DNA of 64,000 bases. Source: Taudactylus pleione. Its lineage: Eukaryota; Chordata; Amphibia; Anura; Myobatrachidae. A program made the translations under genes and the position numbers. Below the pieces are notes generated by a model that was given only the letters and a program-made list of their open reading frames with translations, had not been told where the DNA came from and did not search any database. The stretch covers positions 1,185,001 to 1,249,000 of the forward strand of contig JAUIMM010001030.1 of NCBI GenBank assembly GCA_031769625.1. The letters run 5' to 3'. Positions 22,723 through 33,519 of this stretch are shown here, piece after piece; the stretch's first letter is position 1, and every line of letters begins with the position of its first letter.

Positions 22723-23278
22723 GGGCCTGATTCAGACCTGGACGCTATGCGTATGAGTCGCAATGCGCGTGCGTGAACCAGTCATTGTGATGGAAAAGTT
22801 TTCGCCTGTAGCCCGCAGTCGGGCCACTATTTTGAGTGACAGATAGTGCCGTTTGTGGGTGGTAACAGGGGAAGGTGCGTAAAAACAGGGGTGTGGATGT
22901 GCGAACGCGACCGTGCCCGACCGTCAGAACGGCGTTTAATGGGTGTGCATAATTAGCAAAGTAGCGTCATTACACACATGACTGGGTTGTACTTTAGCCT
23001 GAACTGCTCGCAATGTTGTGGTGGGATAAGGCTACCACAAGCGATGTTAGTAGCTCCAATCGCTCTCAATGTTCCCGATTAATCCTACAACTGCTGGAGA
23101 TGACGTGTGTTGCGAGTGGCAAAGGGGCGTCTTTATACAAGTGCAAGTGCATAGTGCGGCCACTCGTTATTACTTAGTGGGCGGCTTTACTCGACGCAGT
23201 ACGAGCATGTGATTTAAATAGCCGGCCCCTTTTAGCCAGCGAGCAGACGCAAATTGCGTCCGGGTCTGAATCAGGCCC
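22723..23278. mobile_element. MITE of the gggcctgattcag family, TSD TCT
   Basis: Termini GGGCCTGATTCAGACC and GGTCTGAATCAGGCCC with TCT at 22720-22722 and 23279-23281. Confidence 0.75.
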
Positions 23279-23470
23279 TCTGTTCCAGAGTCACAGATGA
23301 GACAAAAGCCTTACTGCATTTTCACCAAAGACAACTTTATTACACAAGCTTTACAGTAATTGCTTCTGTTTAGTTTTATTAAGAACCAAAGTGACTCCAA
23401 AAAGGAATGCTATGTTTGCCTGGTAGCATGTCATTAGACTGCTATGATTTGTAAGACATGTGTCAGCTCT

Positions 23471-23867
23471 GGGCCAGGTTCAGCAGTGCACACAAGTGCT
23501 CTGCTGAACGCAGATTGCCAATTATCGGGAATCTGCGAGTGCGCAGGACCCATTCTGCAAGTGTACAGGATGGGTCCTGCTTAATCGCACGCAAGCCCCT
23601 GAATGCCTCTGCTTGATTGACAGGCAGAGGCAATCGCGTCATCGCCCCCTGCCGCTGCGGGTATTTCTATTAGTGGATGGGGAGCAGGCGGCAGCCGGGA
23701 GACTTGCCTGCCTTTCCAGGGGGTCGGGAGCGGCACCTGATATTCGGCAGGCTCCCGACCAAATCGGGAGGGTGGGCAAGCCTGCTGCAAAGCTGCCTGC
23801 GTGCATACATCATATATCTATAGCCTGCATGCAGCTTTGTAATTGCGATCCTTGCTGAATCAGGCTC
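23471..23867. mobile_element. Diverged MITE of the gggcctgattcag family, TSD TCT
   Basis: Termini GGGCCAGGTTCAGC and GCTGAATCAGGCTC with TCT at 23468-23470 and 23868-23870. Confidence 0.6.
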
Positions 23868-23870
23868 TCT

Positions 23871-24450
23871 GTACATCAGCAGTTCCCCCCTGAAATCTTA
23901 CATTTTAGTGATTTTACTCTGAAATCAGAGAAAGTAAAAGCGATGGCAGTGTTTATAATAGTCTTTCCTGTTTTCCATCCTACAGCATGAATGTGAGTGC
24001 ATTACGGGAAGTGACTGTCTGATTCTGGAATTCCTACTACTGGGATCATTTACACGTGACAATGCCATTAAACCTTCTGTTTAATAAAGGTCATAAAAGC
24101 TAGCAATAAATGACTATACACCAAATGTACATGGATATAATTTGAATTTCTAAATGATTGCTTATGTGAAAGGAAGCTCCGCCCCCCACCCAAAAAAAGC
24201 TACTGCATTACATAAATAGCCCCCATTTTTACATTGGCCTCCGTTGTTACATTTACATTTTTTAAACTACATTTACTCATGTTATTACCTGTTATTTATA
24301 AGGCACCACAGTTTCAAAAGCACTGTACAGGGAATAAGCCAAATAACAGTGACAATTTATATATTATAAGTACAGTAAATGTAAGCTGACATATCGTTGG
24401 AACAACACAGAGCAGCAATACACTGACAAACTAGGTAGGATGTGTAACTC
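23871..24450. other. Spacer with possible LINE tail
   Basis: About 24281-24345 (ttataaggcaccacag, then agcactgtacag) resembles the 3' tail of L2-type LINEs on the minus strand. The rest is unassigned. Confidence 0.35.
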
Positions 24451-24825
24451 ATTGGGGTATATTTACTAAAGTGAGAGTTTTCTAGAAATTGAGATGTTGC
24501 CAGTGGCGTAACTAGGGGGGGGTCGAGCAGTGAAAGTGCCCTGGGTGGCGCCAGCCAGGGCATCGTACCTGCACCGCCGTCCCCTGGCCACCATTGCATC
24601 CGGACCAACTGTCACTGTATTAAGCAGGCAAGTGTGCCTGCTGGTGCTGGCTGGGCTGCCTGTAGGGGGAGCTGCAGAAGAAATGTGCAGCCCGTCCCAG
24701 ACAGTCTTCTTACTTACCATTCTCTATACTGACCAGAGAGCTGCTGCCTGCGCTGGGTGAAGAGTGTTTCTTCTTTGGGGGGAGCAGGGGGGTGAGGGGA
24801 GTGGCTGCATTTGTGTGAAAGAGGT

Positions 24826-24970
24826 GTGTGTGTGTGTGTGTGTATATATATGTGTCAGTGTGTATCTGTGTCAGTATGTGTGTCTGTCAGTGTGTTTCTG
24901 TGTCAGTGTGTGTACCTGTGTCAGTTTGTGTGTACCTGTGTCAGTGTGTGTGTGCATGTCTGTATCACAC
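24826..24970. repeat. TG-rich microsatellite
   Basis: tgtgtg runs punctuated by tgtgtcag and tgtacctg units. Confidence 0.85.
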
Positions 24971-24999
24971 CGACATGCAATATGTGTGACAGAGAGGAT

Positions 25000-25600
25000 G
25001 CAGAGGGGTGGATGATGGTGTGACTGAGAGACAACGCAGGGTGGAGTTGGTGTGCTGAGAGACAATGTAGGGGCGGAGGTGATGGTATGGCTGAGAGACG
25101 ATGTGGGGGAAAGATGGTGTGCTGAGAGATGACGCAGGGGGGACGTGATGGTGTGGCTGAGAGACAATGCAGGGGGGAGGTGATGGTGTGACAGAGACAA
25201 CACAGGGGGGAGGTGATGGTGTGACTGAGAGACAACACAGGGGGGAGGTGATGGTGTGCTAAGAGACAACATGGGGGTGAGGTGATGGTGTGCTGAGAGA
25301 TGACACGGGGGGAGGTGATGGTGTGACTGAGAGACAATGCATAGGGGTGATGGTGTGCTGAGAGATGATGCAGGGGTGGAGGTGATGGTGTGCTGAGAGA
25401 TGATCCAGTGAGGGAGGTGATGTTGTGTCTAAGAGATAAAGCAGGGGGGAGGTGATGGTGTGCTGAAAGATGACGTGGTGGGGAGATGATGGTGTGACTA
25501 AGAGACGATGCAGTAAGATGATGGGGTGCTGTGAGATACAGGGAGAGATGATGGCATGGCTGAGAGACGCAGGGGAGAAGGAAGTTACACAGTGAGAACA
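25000..25600. repeat. Purine-rich minisatellite, about 35-bp unit
   Basis: Tandem units of gatggtgtgctgagagacg plus agggggaggt. Long frames across it are repeat translation, not genes. Confidence 0.85.
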
Positions 25601-26631
25601 CGTTGTTGAACCCCAGTTGTATGATGATGATCTTGTTAATATTACTACACAAACAGGCATCTTCCGGATGATGTGACCTACATGAATAGTGAATACTGAC
25701 TGAAGATGCCGTCTGCCCAGGGAAGATATATTTCTTCAGAGGTTCCACATTGTGAGAAACCACCATATAAGTAAGGTGCATATGGAATGGAAAGAAATGT
25801 TGCCAGAGTGACGAGAAATGGGTGGCATGTTATGCTGACAGTGGCCATGCCCCTTCAGTTATGTGATCACACCTATTTTTTGATGAACGCCAATATATTT
25901 TTCTATGATGGGGGCGCCAAACTTAAACTTGCTCTGGGCTCCAAAGACCCTAGTTATGTATCTGGATGTTGCCTATAGCAACCAATCAGATTCTAGTAGG
26001 GGTGTGCACCAGCCACTTTTCGTGTTTTGTGTTTTGGTTTTGGATCTGGATCTTTCTTCGTGTTTTGGATCTGGATTGGTTTTGCCAAAACCACCCTTCC
26101 GTGTTTTGGGTTCTGGGTTTTGTGTTTTGGATCTGTATTTTTTTGAAAAAAAGCATAAAAACAGCTAAAATCACAGAATTTGTAGGTTTTTCTGCTCCTA
26201 TGCTATTATTAACCTCAATAACCTTAATTTCCACTCATTTCCAGTCTATTCTGAACACCTCACACCTCACAATAGTGTTTTTATGTCCAAAAGGTTGTAC
26301 CGAGGTAGCTGGATGACTATGCTAAGCGACACGAGTGGGCGGCACAAACACGTGACCCATCTAGGAGTGACACTGCAGTGGCAGACAGGATGGCAGTTAG
26401 AAAAACTAGGCCCCAAACTGTACATAATGCAAAGAAAAAAAAGAGGTGCAAGATGGAATTGTCCTTGGGCCCTCCCACCCACCCTTATGTTGTATAAACA
26501 GGACATGCACACTTTACCAAATCAATCATTTCAGCGCCAGGGTCTGCCACACAACTGTGGCTGAAATGATTGGTTCGTTTGGGCCCCCACAAAACAAGCT
26601 GGCAATTAATGTGTCCCTGCACAAACTGTCT

Positions 26632-29600
26632 CTACGGAGGCAAGATGTCATCCTCATCCTCCTCATCCACCGATTCCTCACCCTCTTCAGTGTGTACATC
26701 CTCATCCTCACAAAGTATTAACTCATCCCCACTTGAATCCACCACCACAGGTCCCTCTGTACCTTCTGGAGGCTGGTCTCCCTGGAAGAGCTGATAATTC
26801 ATTTTGATGAACATCATCTTCTCCACATTCTGTGGAAGCAACCTCCTACGCCTTTCGCTGACAAGGTTCCCGGCTGCACTAAACACTCTTTCGGAGTACA
26901 CACTGGAGGTTGGGGCAACTCAGGTAAAATAGAGCCAGTTTGTACAGGGGCCTCCAAATTGCCTCTTTTCCTGCCAGTACAGGTATGGACTGTCTGACAT
27001 GCCTACTTGGATGCTGTCACCGATGTAATCCTCCACCATTCTGTCAATGGTGACAGTATCATATGCAGTGACAGTAGACATGTCAGAAATTGTTGCCAGG
27101 TCCTTCAGTCCGGACCAGATGTCCAAACTTGGTCCTGCCTGCCCTGCATCACCGCCAGCGGGTTGCTTAGGATACCTAAGTTTTTTCCTGGAAGCCCCAG
27201 TTGCGGGAGAAAATGAAGAAGGAGCCGTTGACGTGTCACTTTCCACTTCAGCTGACAGTGTGTTCACCAGCAGGTCTTTGCACCTCTGCAGGCTTGTGTC
27301 AGCCGGAAAGAGAGACACCACATAGGCTTTAAACCTAGGATCGAGCACGGTGGCCAAAATGTAGTGGTCTGATTTCAACAGATTGACCACCCTGGAATCC
27401 TGGCAAAGCGAATGAAGGGCTTCATCCACAAGTCCCACATGCCGAGCGGAATCGCTCCGTCTTAGCTCCTCCTTCACTTTCTCCAGCTGCTTCTGCAAAA
27501 GCCTGATGACGTGTCACGTACCGCTTCAGCTGACAGGGTATTCACCAGCAGGTCATTGCACCTCTGCAGGCTTGTGTCCACCAGAAAGAGAGACACCAAG
27601 TAGGCTTTAAACCTAGGATCGAGCACAGTGGCCAAAATGTAGAGGTCTGATTTTAACAGATTGACCACCCTCGAATCCTGGCAAAGTCCCACATACCTTC
27701 ACTTTCTCCAGCTGCTTCCACAAAAGCCTGATGTGGGGAATGACCTGACTCAAGCTGGCAGTGTCTGAACTGACTTCACGTGTGGCAAGTTCGAAGGGCT
27801 GGAGAACCTTGCACAACACGGAAATCATTCTCCACTGCGCTTGAGTCAGGTGCATACCCCCTCCTTTGCCTATGTCATAGGTGGATGTATAGGCTTGTAT
27901 GGCCTTTTGCTGCTCCTCCATCCTCTGAAGCATATAGAGGGTTGAGTTCCACCGCGTCACAATCTCTTGCTTCAGGTGATGGTGGGGCAGGTTCAAGAGT
28001 GTTTGCTGGCGCTCCAGTCTTCGGCACGCAGTCGCTGAATGGCGAAAGTGGCCAGAAATTTTTCGGGCCACCCAAAGAGTCTCCTGCACGCCCCTGTCGC
28101 TTTTCAGAAAATTCTGCACCACCAAGTTTATTGTGTGAGCAAAACATGGGACGTGCTGGAATTTGCCCAGATGTAATGCCCGCACAATATTGGTGGCGTT
28201 GTCAGATATCACAAATCCCCAGGAGAGTCTAAGTGGGGTAAGCCACTGGGCGATGATTTCCCTCAGTTTCTCTAAGAGGTTGTCGGCAGTGTGCCTCTTA
28301 CTGAAACCGGTGATACACAGCGTAGCCTGCCTTGTAACGAGCTGGCGTTTCTGAGATGCTGCTACTGGTGACGCTGCTGCTGTTGCTGCGTAAGGTGATA
28401 CATCTACCCAGTGGGCTGTCACAGTCATATAGTCCTTAGTCTGCCCTGTTCCACTTGTCCACATGTCTGTGGTTAAGTGGACAATGTGTACAACGGCATT
28501 TTTCAGGACACTGAGGACACTTTTTCTGACGTTTCTGTACAGTCTCGGTATCGCCTGCCTAGTGAAGTGGAATCTAGACGGGATTTGGAACCGGGGACAC
28601 ACTACCTCCATCAATTGTCTAAATCCCACTGCACTAATGGCGGATACCGGACGCACGTCTAACACCAACATAGCAGTCAAGGCCTCAGTTATACGTTTTG
28701 CTTCAGGATGACTGCTGTCGTACTTCATCCTCCTCGCTAAGGACTGTTGGAGGGTCAATTGTTTACTAAAAGTAGTGGTGTTCCTACTTACTCTCTGGGA
28801 TGATGAACGACTCCCAGCAGCAGCAACAGCAGCAGCGGCAGCAGGAGGCGTAGCAATGCAGGATCCTCCGGAGGAATCCCGGATAGGAGAGTCAGTCATG
28901 CCAGTGACATGGCCTGCAGGACTACTTCCGATCCTGACTAAGGAGGAAATTGACGAGGAGGGAGTTGACGGTGTGGTTTGCAGGCGCTTGGATACAACAG
29001 GACAATGGGATTTAGGTGTCCCTGGACTGCTTACGGTCTTAGCCAAAGTTTCTGAACTTGACAGTAACTTTTTATGAACGCGCTGCAGGTGCCGTATAAG
29101 GGAGGATGTTCCTAGGTGGTTGACGTCCCTACCCCTACGTATTTCACCTTTACATATGGTACATATGGCAAGACAGTTGTTGTCCGGATTTGGATATAAA
29201 TATTGCCAGACCAAAGAGGTGGAATGTTTGGTCTTCTGCCCAGGCATGATGGGCTTTTTCATCCCACGGACAACAACTGTCTCCCCCGGAGCCTGATTTA
29301 AACAAACCACATCACCATCAGAATCCTCCTCGCCAACTTCCTCCTCAGCGCCAGCTACACCAGTATCCTCATCCTGTTGTACTTCAACAGTGACATCTTC
29401 AATTTGCGTATCAGCAAGTGGACTGTGGGTGCTCCTTTCAGCACTTGCAGGGGGCGTGCAAATGGTGGAAAGAGCCACCTCTTCCCGTCCAGTGCTGGGA
29501 AGGTCAGGCATCGCAACCACCACCACACTTGGACTCTCCTTGGGGATTTGTGATATCTTCTTAGAAAGCACAGTTCTTCGCTGTGCTTTTGCCAGCTTAA

Positions 29601-29964
29601 CTCTTTTGATTTTTTTAGTGGGAGGAGGGCTTCCATCGTCATGTGAAGCTGAACCACTAGTCATGAACATACTAGGGATCGACCTTAGCCGTTCCTTGCC
29701 ACTCCGTGTCGTAAATGGCATATTGGCAAGTTTACATTTCTCTTCAGCTGACTTAACTGTCTTTTTCAAGGTCATTTTCCTGAACTTTGCCATTTGGGAT
29801 TGTATGTGCCCTCTACTATGACATTGGGCATCGGCCTTGGCAGACGACGTTGATGGCATGTTATCATCTATGTCATGACTAGTGGCAGCAGCTTCAGCAC
29901 TAGGAGGAAGTGGTTCTTGATCTTTCTCTATTTTATTTTTATCGGAGAAAGTTTGGTCCTCCAT
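26632..29964 (-). pseudogene. hAT transposase (BED-finger type), frameshifted
   Basis: The enzyme cuts and pastes hAT DNA in the nucleus. An open frame of 783 codons starts at the ATG at 29964. An acidic, Ser/Pro-rich region spans residues 1-240. A BED zinc finger follows at about 245-300 (C268, C271, H292, H297). An RNase H-like domain begins at about 480 with catalytic Asp candidates D500 (HLTTDMW) and D588 (VISDNATN), then CFAHTINLVVQ (607-617) and TRWNSTLYML (670-679), a ZBED/hAT signature. The frame is lost near residue 757, where about 230 bp is duplicated. Downstream frames 27498-26920 and 26901-26632 carry ATVLDPRFK and the hAT C-terminal dimerisation segment SERVFSAAGNLVSERR, then an acidic tail. 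At least two frame changes are needed, so this copy is defective. Confidence 0.88.
27231..27733 (-). repeat. Imperfect tandem duplication in the transposase gene
   Basis: 27231-27505 and 27506-27733 are homologous (shared ctttaaacctaggatcgagc and ccaccct(g/c)gaatcctgg). The second copy lacks about 50 bp. The duplication repeats the ATVLDPRFK segment and disrupts the frame. Confidence 0.85.
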
Positions 29965-29991
29965 TTATGTTATATCAATTTGATATATACG

Positions 29992-30471
29992 TGCGGCTGG
30001 TTTGGACTGGAGTGTACTTTCGGGGGTTACAGCACCCTTAACAGTCAAGCCAGCCGGCCCTTTACTTATGACACAGGCGCACGCTTGGCACTACTTTGTT
30101 GATGCATGTGCGGCTACTGCGCACACAATTCACAAACACAGAAAATAATTTTTTTTTTGGTTTGGACTGGAGTGTACTTTGGGGGTTACAGCACCCTTTA
30201 ACGGTCAAGCCAGCCGGCCCTTTACTTATGACACAGGCGCACGCTTGGCACTACTTTGTTGATGCACGTGCGGCTACTGCGCACACAATTCACAAACACA
30301 GAAAATAATTTTTTTTTTGCTTTGGACTGGAGTGTACTTTCGGGGGTTACAGCACCCTTAACGGTCAAGCCAGCCGGCCCTTTACTTATGACACAGGCGC
30401 ACGCTTGGCACTACTTTGTTGATGCACGTGCGGCTACTGCGCACACAATTCACAAACACAGAAAATATATT
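29992..30471. repeat. Three 160-bp tandem repeats upstream of the transposase
   Basis: Units start ggtttggactggagtgtact and contain gccagccggccctttact and the cgtgcggctactgcgcacac block. Same unit as the large array at 38970-41360. Confidence 0.93.
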
Positions 30472-30479
30472 ATTTTTTT

Positions 30480-30760
30480 AGCACTTGGGGGGAGCACCCC
30501 TGATGGACAGAGCACCCCCTGGACAACACTACAGCACCCCTTTAGGACTGGGATACTGCACAGGACTTTGGAGTGGACACAGCCCCTATGGAGAACTGAC
30601 TGCACAACACAGTCCAGCCAGCCCCTATGGACTTTGAAGTAGTGGACACAGCCCCTATTAACAACAGCAGCACAGCACAACACAGCCAGCCCCTATGGAC
30701 TTTGAAGTAGTGGACAACAGCAGCACTACACTACACTACACTACACAGCCCTAACTCCCA
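30480..30760. repeat. Subterminal short repeats of the hAT
   Basis: Repeated cagcccctatggac and tttgaagtagtggac motifs and a ctacactacac run. Near-identical to 41366-41640. Confidence 0.8.
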
Positions 30761-31017
30761 CCCTCCCTCTTCACTGTCCACAGCCGAGTGAGAAAATGGC
30801 GCCGATGCGGGTACCTTATATAGGATCCAAAACCCACGAGACTCGGAAGGCGGGATGATGACGTTTTGCCTCGATTTCAGATCCGAGTCCAGCGGGAAAA
30901 GTCGAGCCTGACTCGGATCGGACTCGGATCGGGGGGGCTCGGGGGGGTTCGGATTTCAGAAATCCGAACCCGCTCACCCCTAGATTCTAGCCATCTTCTA
31001 TAAGGTGCTAGATAAAT

Positions 31018-32628
31018 AAGTATTATCATTTATTTATATGGCGCCACAAGTGTTCCGCAGCACCTTTCAAAGTACAAAAACAAATAAGTTGACCAGTGAC
31101 TTACAGTACAATACAGGACAAGGACATGGATAATATACATTGCTACATTAGCAACCATAACACCCAGATAAGCAACAGAGCAAAGCAACCAAGTGTTAGG
31201 TGCCCTAGTGGGGAGTAAGAAGTAGATGAAAGTAGAGAAGGAAAAACACAAGAGGGTAGTGGGCCCTGCTCATAAAATCTTACAAACTAAAGGGGAGGGG
31301 CAGACAAACAGGTGTAACACAGATGGGGTAGGCAGGGAGGAAGGAGCATGGAGCATCAAGTTAGGATGAGAGCTGGAAGTCTTGTAGGCCTTGAAAGCCC
31401 GTTTTAAGGATTGTAGAAAGGTGGAGAGTCTGATGGGAAGAGGGAGAGAGTTCCAAAGGTGGGGAGAAGCTCAGGCAAAATCTTGGAGGCGGGAGTGAGA
31501 GGAAGTAATCAGTTGGTATGAGAGGTGGCGTGCATTTGTTGAACGAAGAGGGTGGACAGGAGAGTGAAGGAAGATAAGGTCTGAGATGTAAATGGGAGAG
31601 GAATGGGTGAGGGCTTTGTAAGTGAGTGTGAGAACCTTGAATTGGGTTCTGAAAGGGAAGGGGAGCCAGTGGAGAGTTTGTAGGAGAGGGAAGGCGGATG
31701 CAGAGTGTTTGGAGAGGAAGATGAGCTGAGCAGCAGCATTGTGGACAGACTGGAGAGGGGAGAGAAGGGAGTTGGGGAGGCCAGATAGGAGGAGGTTACA
31801 GTAGTCCAATCTGGAGATGGCCAGTGAGTGTATGAGGGTTTTGGTGGCATCCTGGGCGAGAAAGAGTCTAATCTTGGAAATATTTTTCAGATGAAAACGA
31901 CAGGACAGAGAGATTCTGGATATGTGGTTTGAAGGAGAGGAAGGAGTCCAGGATAACTCCAAGACAGCGCACTTTGGGGCTAGAGGAGATAGTTGTGCCA
32001 TCAATTGATAAAGAAATGGTGGGAAGTGCAGTTATTTTGGGGGGTGGGAAAATGACCAGCTCAGTCTTAGACATATTAAGTTTAAAAAAATCACTGGGAC
32101 ATCTAGGAAGAGATAGCAGAGAGACAGTTGGAGATACGAGTGAGGAGAGAGGGGGAGAGGTCAGGGGAGGAAAGGTAGACCTGAGTATCATCAGCATAGA
32201 GATGATATTGGAGGTTAAAAGAGCTGATGAGTTCACAGTGAGGGCGAACAGTATAGAGTGAGAATAGGAGAGGTCCAAGAATAGAACCTTGGGGGAACAC
32301 CTACTGTAAGAGGCTGTAGGGGGGAAGAAGAGTGATGAGAGGAGACAGAGAAGGATCGGTCAGAGAGGTAGGAGGATAGCCAGAAGAGGGCAGTGTCACG
32401 TAGACCAAGGGAGTGAAGGATTTGCAGAAGGAGAGGGTGGTCCAGAGTGTCAAAAGTAGCAGATAGGTCAAGGAGAATGAGCAGAGAGTAGTGGCCCTTG
32501 AATTTAGAAGCAAGGAGGTTGTTGCTGACTTTTGTGAGGGCAGTTTCAGTGGAGTGGAGAGAATGGAAGCCAGACTGAAAATATTCAAGGAGGGAGTTAG
32601 AGGAAAGAAAGGTGTTAAGTAAAATCTG
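31018..32628 (-). mobile_element. 5'-truncated L2/CR1-group LINE
   Basis: The minus strand encodes the distal part of a non-LTR reverse transcriptase followed by a 3' UTR. The element ends near 31018 in a tail containing ggcgccatataaataaatg. TAAGTA at both junctions (31017-31022 and about 32617-32622) is a possible target duplication. It sits inside the palindromic MITE. Confidence 0.8.
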
Positions 32629-32655
32629 ATTGATTGCTATGGGCAACAACTCCAC
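31471..32655 (-). pseudogene. Reverse transcriptase remnant of the LINE
   Basis: Successive frames (from 32655, 32300, 32278 and 32004) give ordered RT motifs: [12 protein letters not shown] (palm, first catalytic Asp), [11 protein letters not shown], the catalytic [36 protein letters not shown], and the C-terminal LHWLPFPFRTQFKVL and LTYKAL. This order and wording match CR1/L2-clade LINEs. The endonuclease domain is missing through 5' truncation. Several frameshifts make it non-functional. The N-terminal methionine and a few residues derive from the flanking MITE, not the LINE. Confidence 0.85.
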
Positions 32656-32770
32656 TTCTAAAAACTCTCACTTTAGTAAATATGCCCCATTGTATCACGA
32701 CAGGTGAGAGATAAGGTGGGGAAGGCATCACAACAAGGGTTAAGCAGAAAGAGTCAGTCGCTTGAAGAGA

Positions 32771-33463
32771 CTAGGGGGTATATGGACAAAAGTGAAATGG
32801 CTCACTTCCTGCTTTTTCACTGCACAGGAGGTGAAGCCAGCGCTGGAGGAGACACCCAGCTGTAAAATGACCTCTTCACTTAGTAGCACCTGGGACACTT
32901 AGCGCCTCCATAGGTGGCTATGGCAGCACTAAGTGACCCAGGTGCAATGCGATTTTGAAGCCTGCACTTAGCACTGACAGGCTGTAGATAGAGAAAATCC
33001 CTTTAGTACATACTGAGAAGCAGTATGTACAGGGATTTTCTCTGCCTTTACCTTTTTACCCTTTTTCTCCCCTTAGTACATAGACCCCTAGGGGTATATT
33101 TACTAAAGTGCGGGTTTTTAGAAGTGGTGATGTTGCCCATAGCAACCAATCAGATTCTACTTATCATTTATCTAGCACCTTCTAGAAGATAATAGCTAGA
33201 ATCTGATTGGTTGCTGTGGGCAACAACTCCACTTTTAAAAACCCGCACTTTAGTAAATATAGCCCTAGGGGGTCTATGTACTAAGGGGAGAAAAGGGGTA
33301 AAAATGGTAAAGGCAGAATAAATCCCTGTACATACTGCTTCTCAGTATGTACTAAAGAGATTTTCTCTATCTGCACCCTGCCAGCGCTAAGTGCAGGCTT
33401 CAAAATCGCATTGCACCTGGGTCACTTAGTGCTGCCATAGCCACCTATGGCTCAGCTAAGGTG
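32771..33463. repeat. Foldback element with a second palindromic MITE at its centre
   Basis: Left arm about 32885-33090 and right arm 33265-33463 are inverted copies (ggtggctatggcagcactaa against its complement, and agcagtatgtacagggattt against its complement). The MITE at 33091-33264 splits the centre. Confidence 0.8.
33091..33264. mobile_element. Intact palindromic MITE
   Basis: Starts GGGGTATATTTACTAAAG; the two halves are inverted copies through gttgcccatagcaaccaat. CTA flanks it on both sides (33088-33090 and 33265-33267). Reference copy for the split element at 24454-32688. Confidence 0.82.
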
Positions 33464-33519
33464 GTCAGGGTTTTGGAAATACAGGGGACAAAAAGCGTAG
33501 GGGTCCCCTGTATTAACCA

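Larger units (their letters stand above)
24501..25964. mobile_element. Non-autonomous hAT element, copy 2
   Basis: Termini CAGTGGCGTAACTAGGG and complement of CCTAGTTATGTATCTG. Perfect 8-bp target duplication GATGTTGC at 24493-24500 and 25965-25972. Same family as 21540-22333. The interior is dominated by simple and tandem repeats; no transposase. Confidence 0.88.
25997..30982 (-). mobile_element. Nearly complete hAT transposon, copy 1 (4,986 bp)
   Basis: Termini TAGGGGTGTGCACC and complement of GGTGAGC...CCCCTA share TAGGGGTG(A/T)GC. A perfect 8-bp target duplication GATTCTAG lies at 25989-25996 and 30983-30990. One transposase gene runs leftward. Three 160-bp repeats and a TATATAAG promoter box (complement of 30815-30822) precede it. 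A GT-rich subterminal repeat lies at the far end. Frameshifts in the C-terminal half make it probably inactive, but both ends are intact and could be mobilised in trans. Confidence 0.92.
24454..32688. mobile_element. Palindromic MITE split by three nested insertions
   Basis: The intact relative is at 33091-33264. Here the left piece is 24454-24500, the middle pieces are 25965-25996 and 30983-31017, and the right piece is about 32629-32688. Left terminus GGGGTATATTTACTAAAG, right terminus CTTTAGTAAATATGCCCC, with ATT on both sides (24451-24453 and 32689-32691). The insertions are a 1.46 kb hAT, a 4.99 kb hAT and an L2-type LINE. Confidence 0.85.

Noticed and set aside
24921..25781. Open frame of 286 codons, Ser/His/Pro-rich, minus strand
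   Set aside because: It is the translation of a 35-bp minisatellite; the apparent protein repeats simply mirror it.
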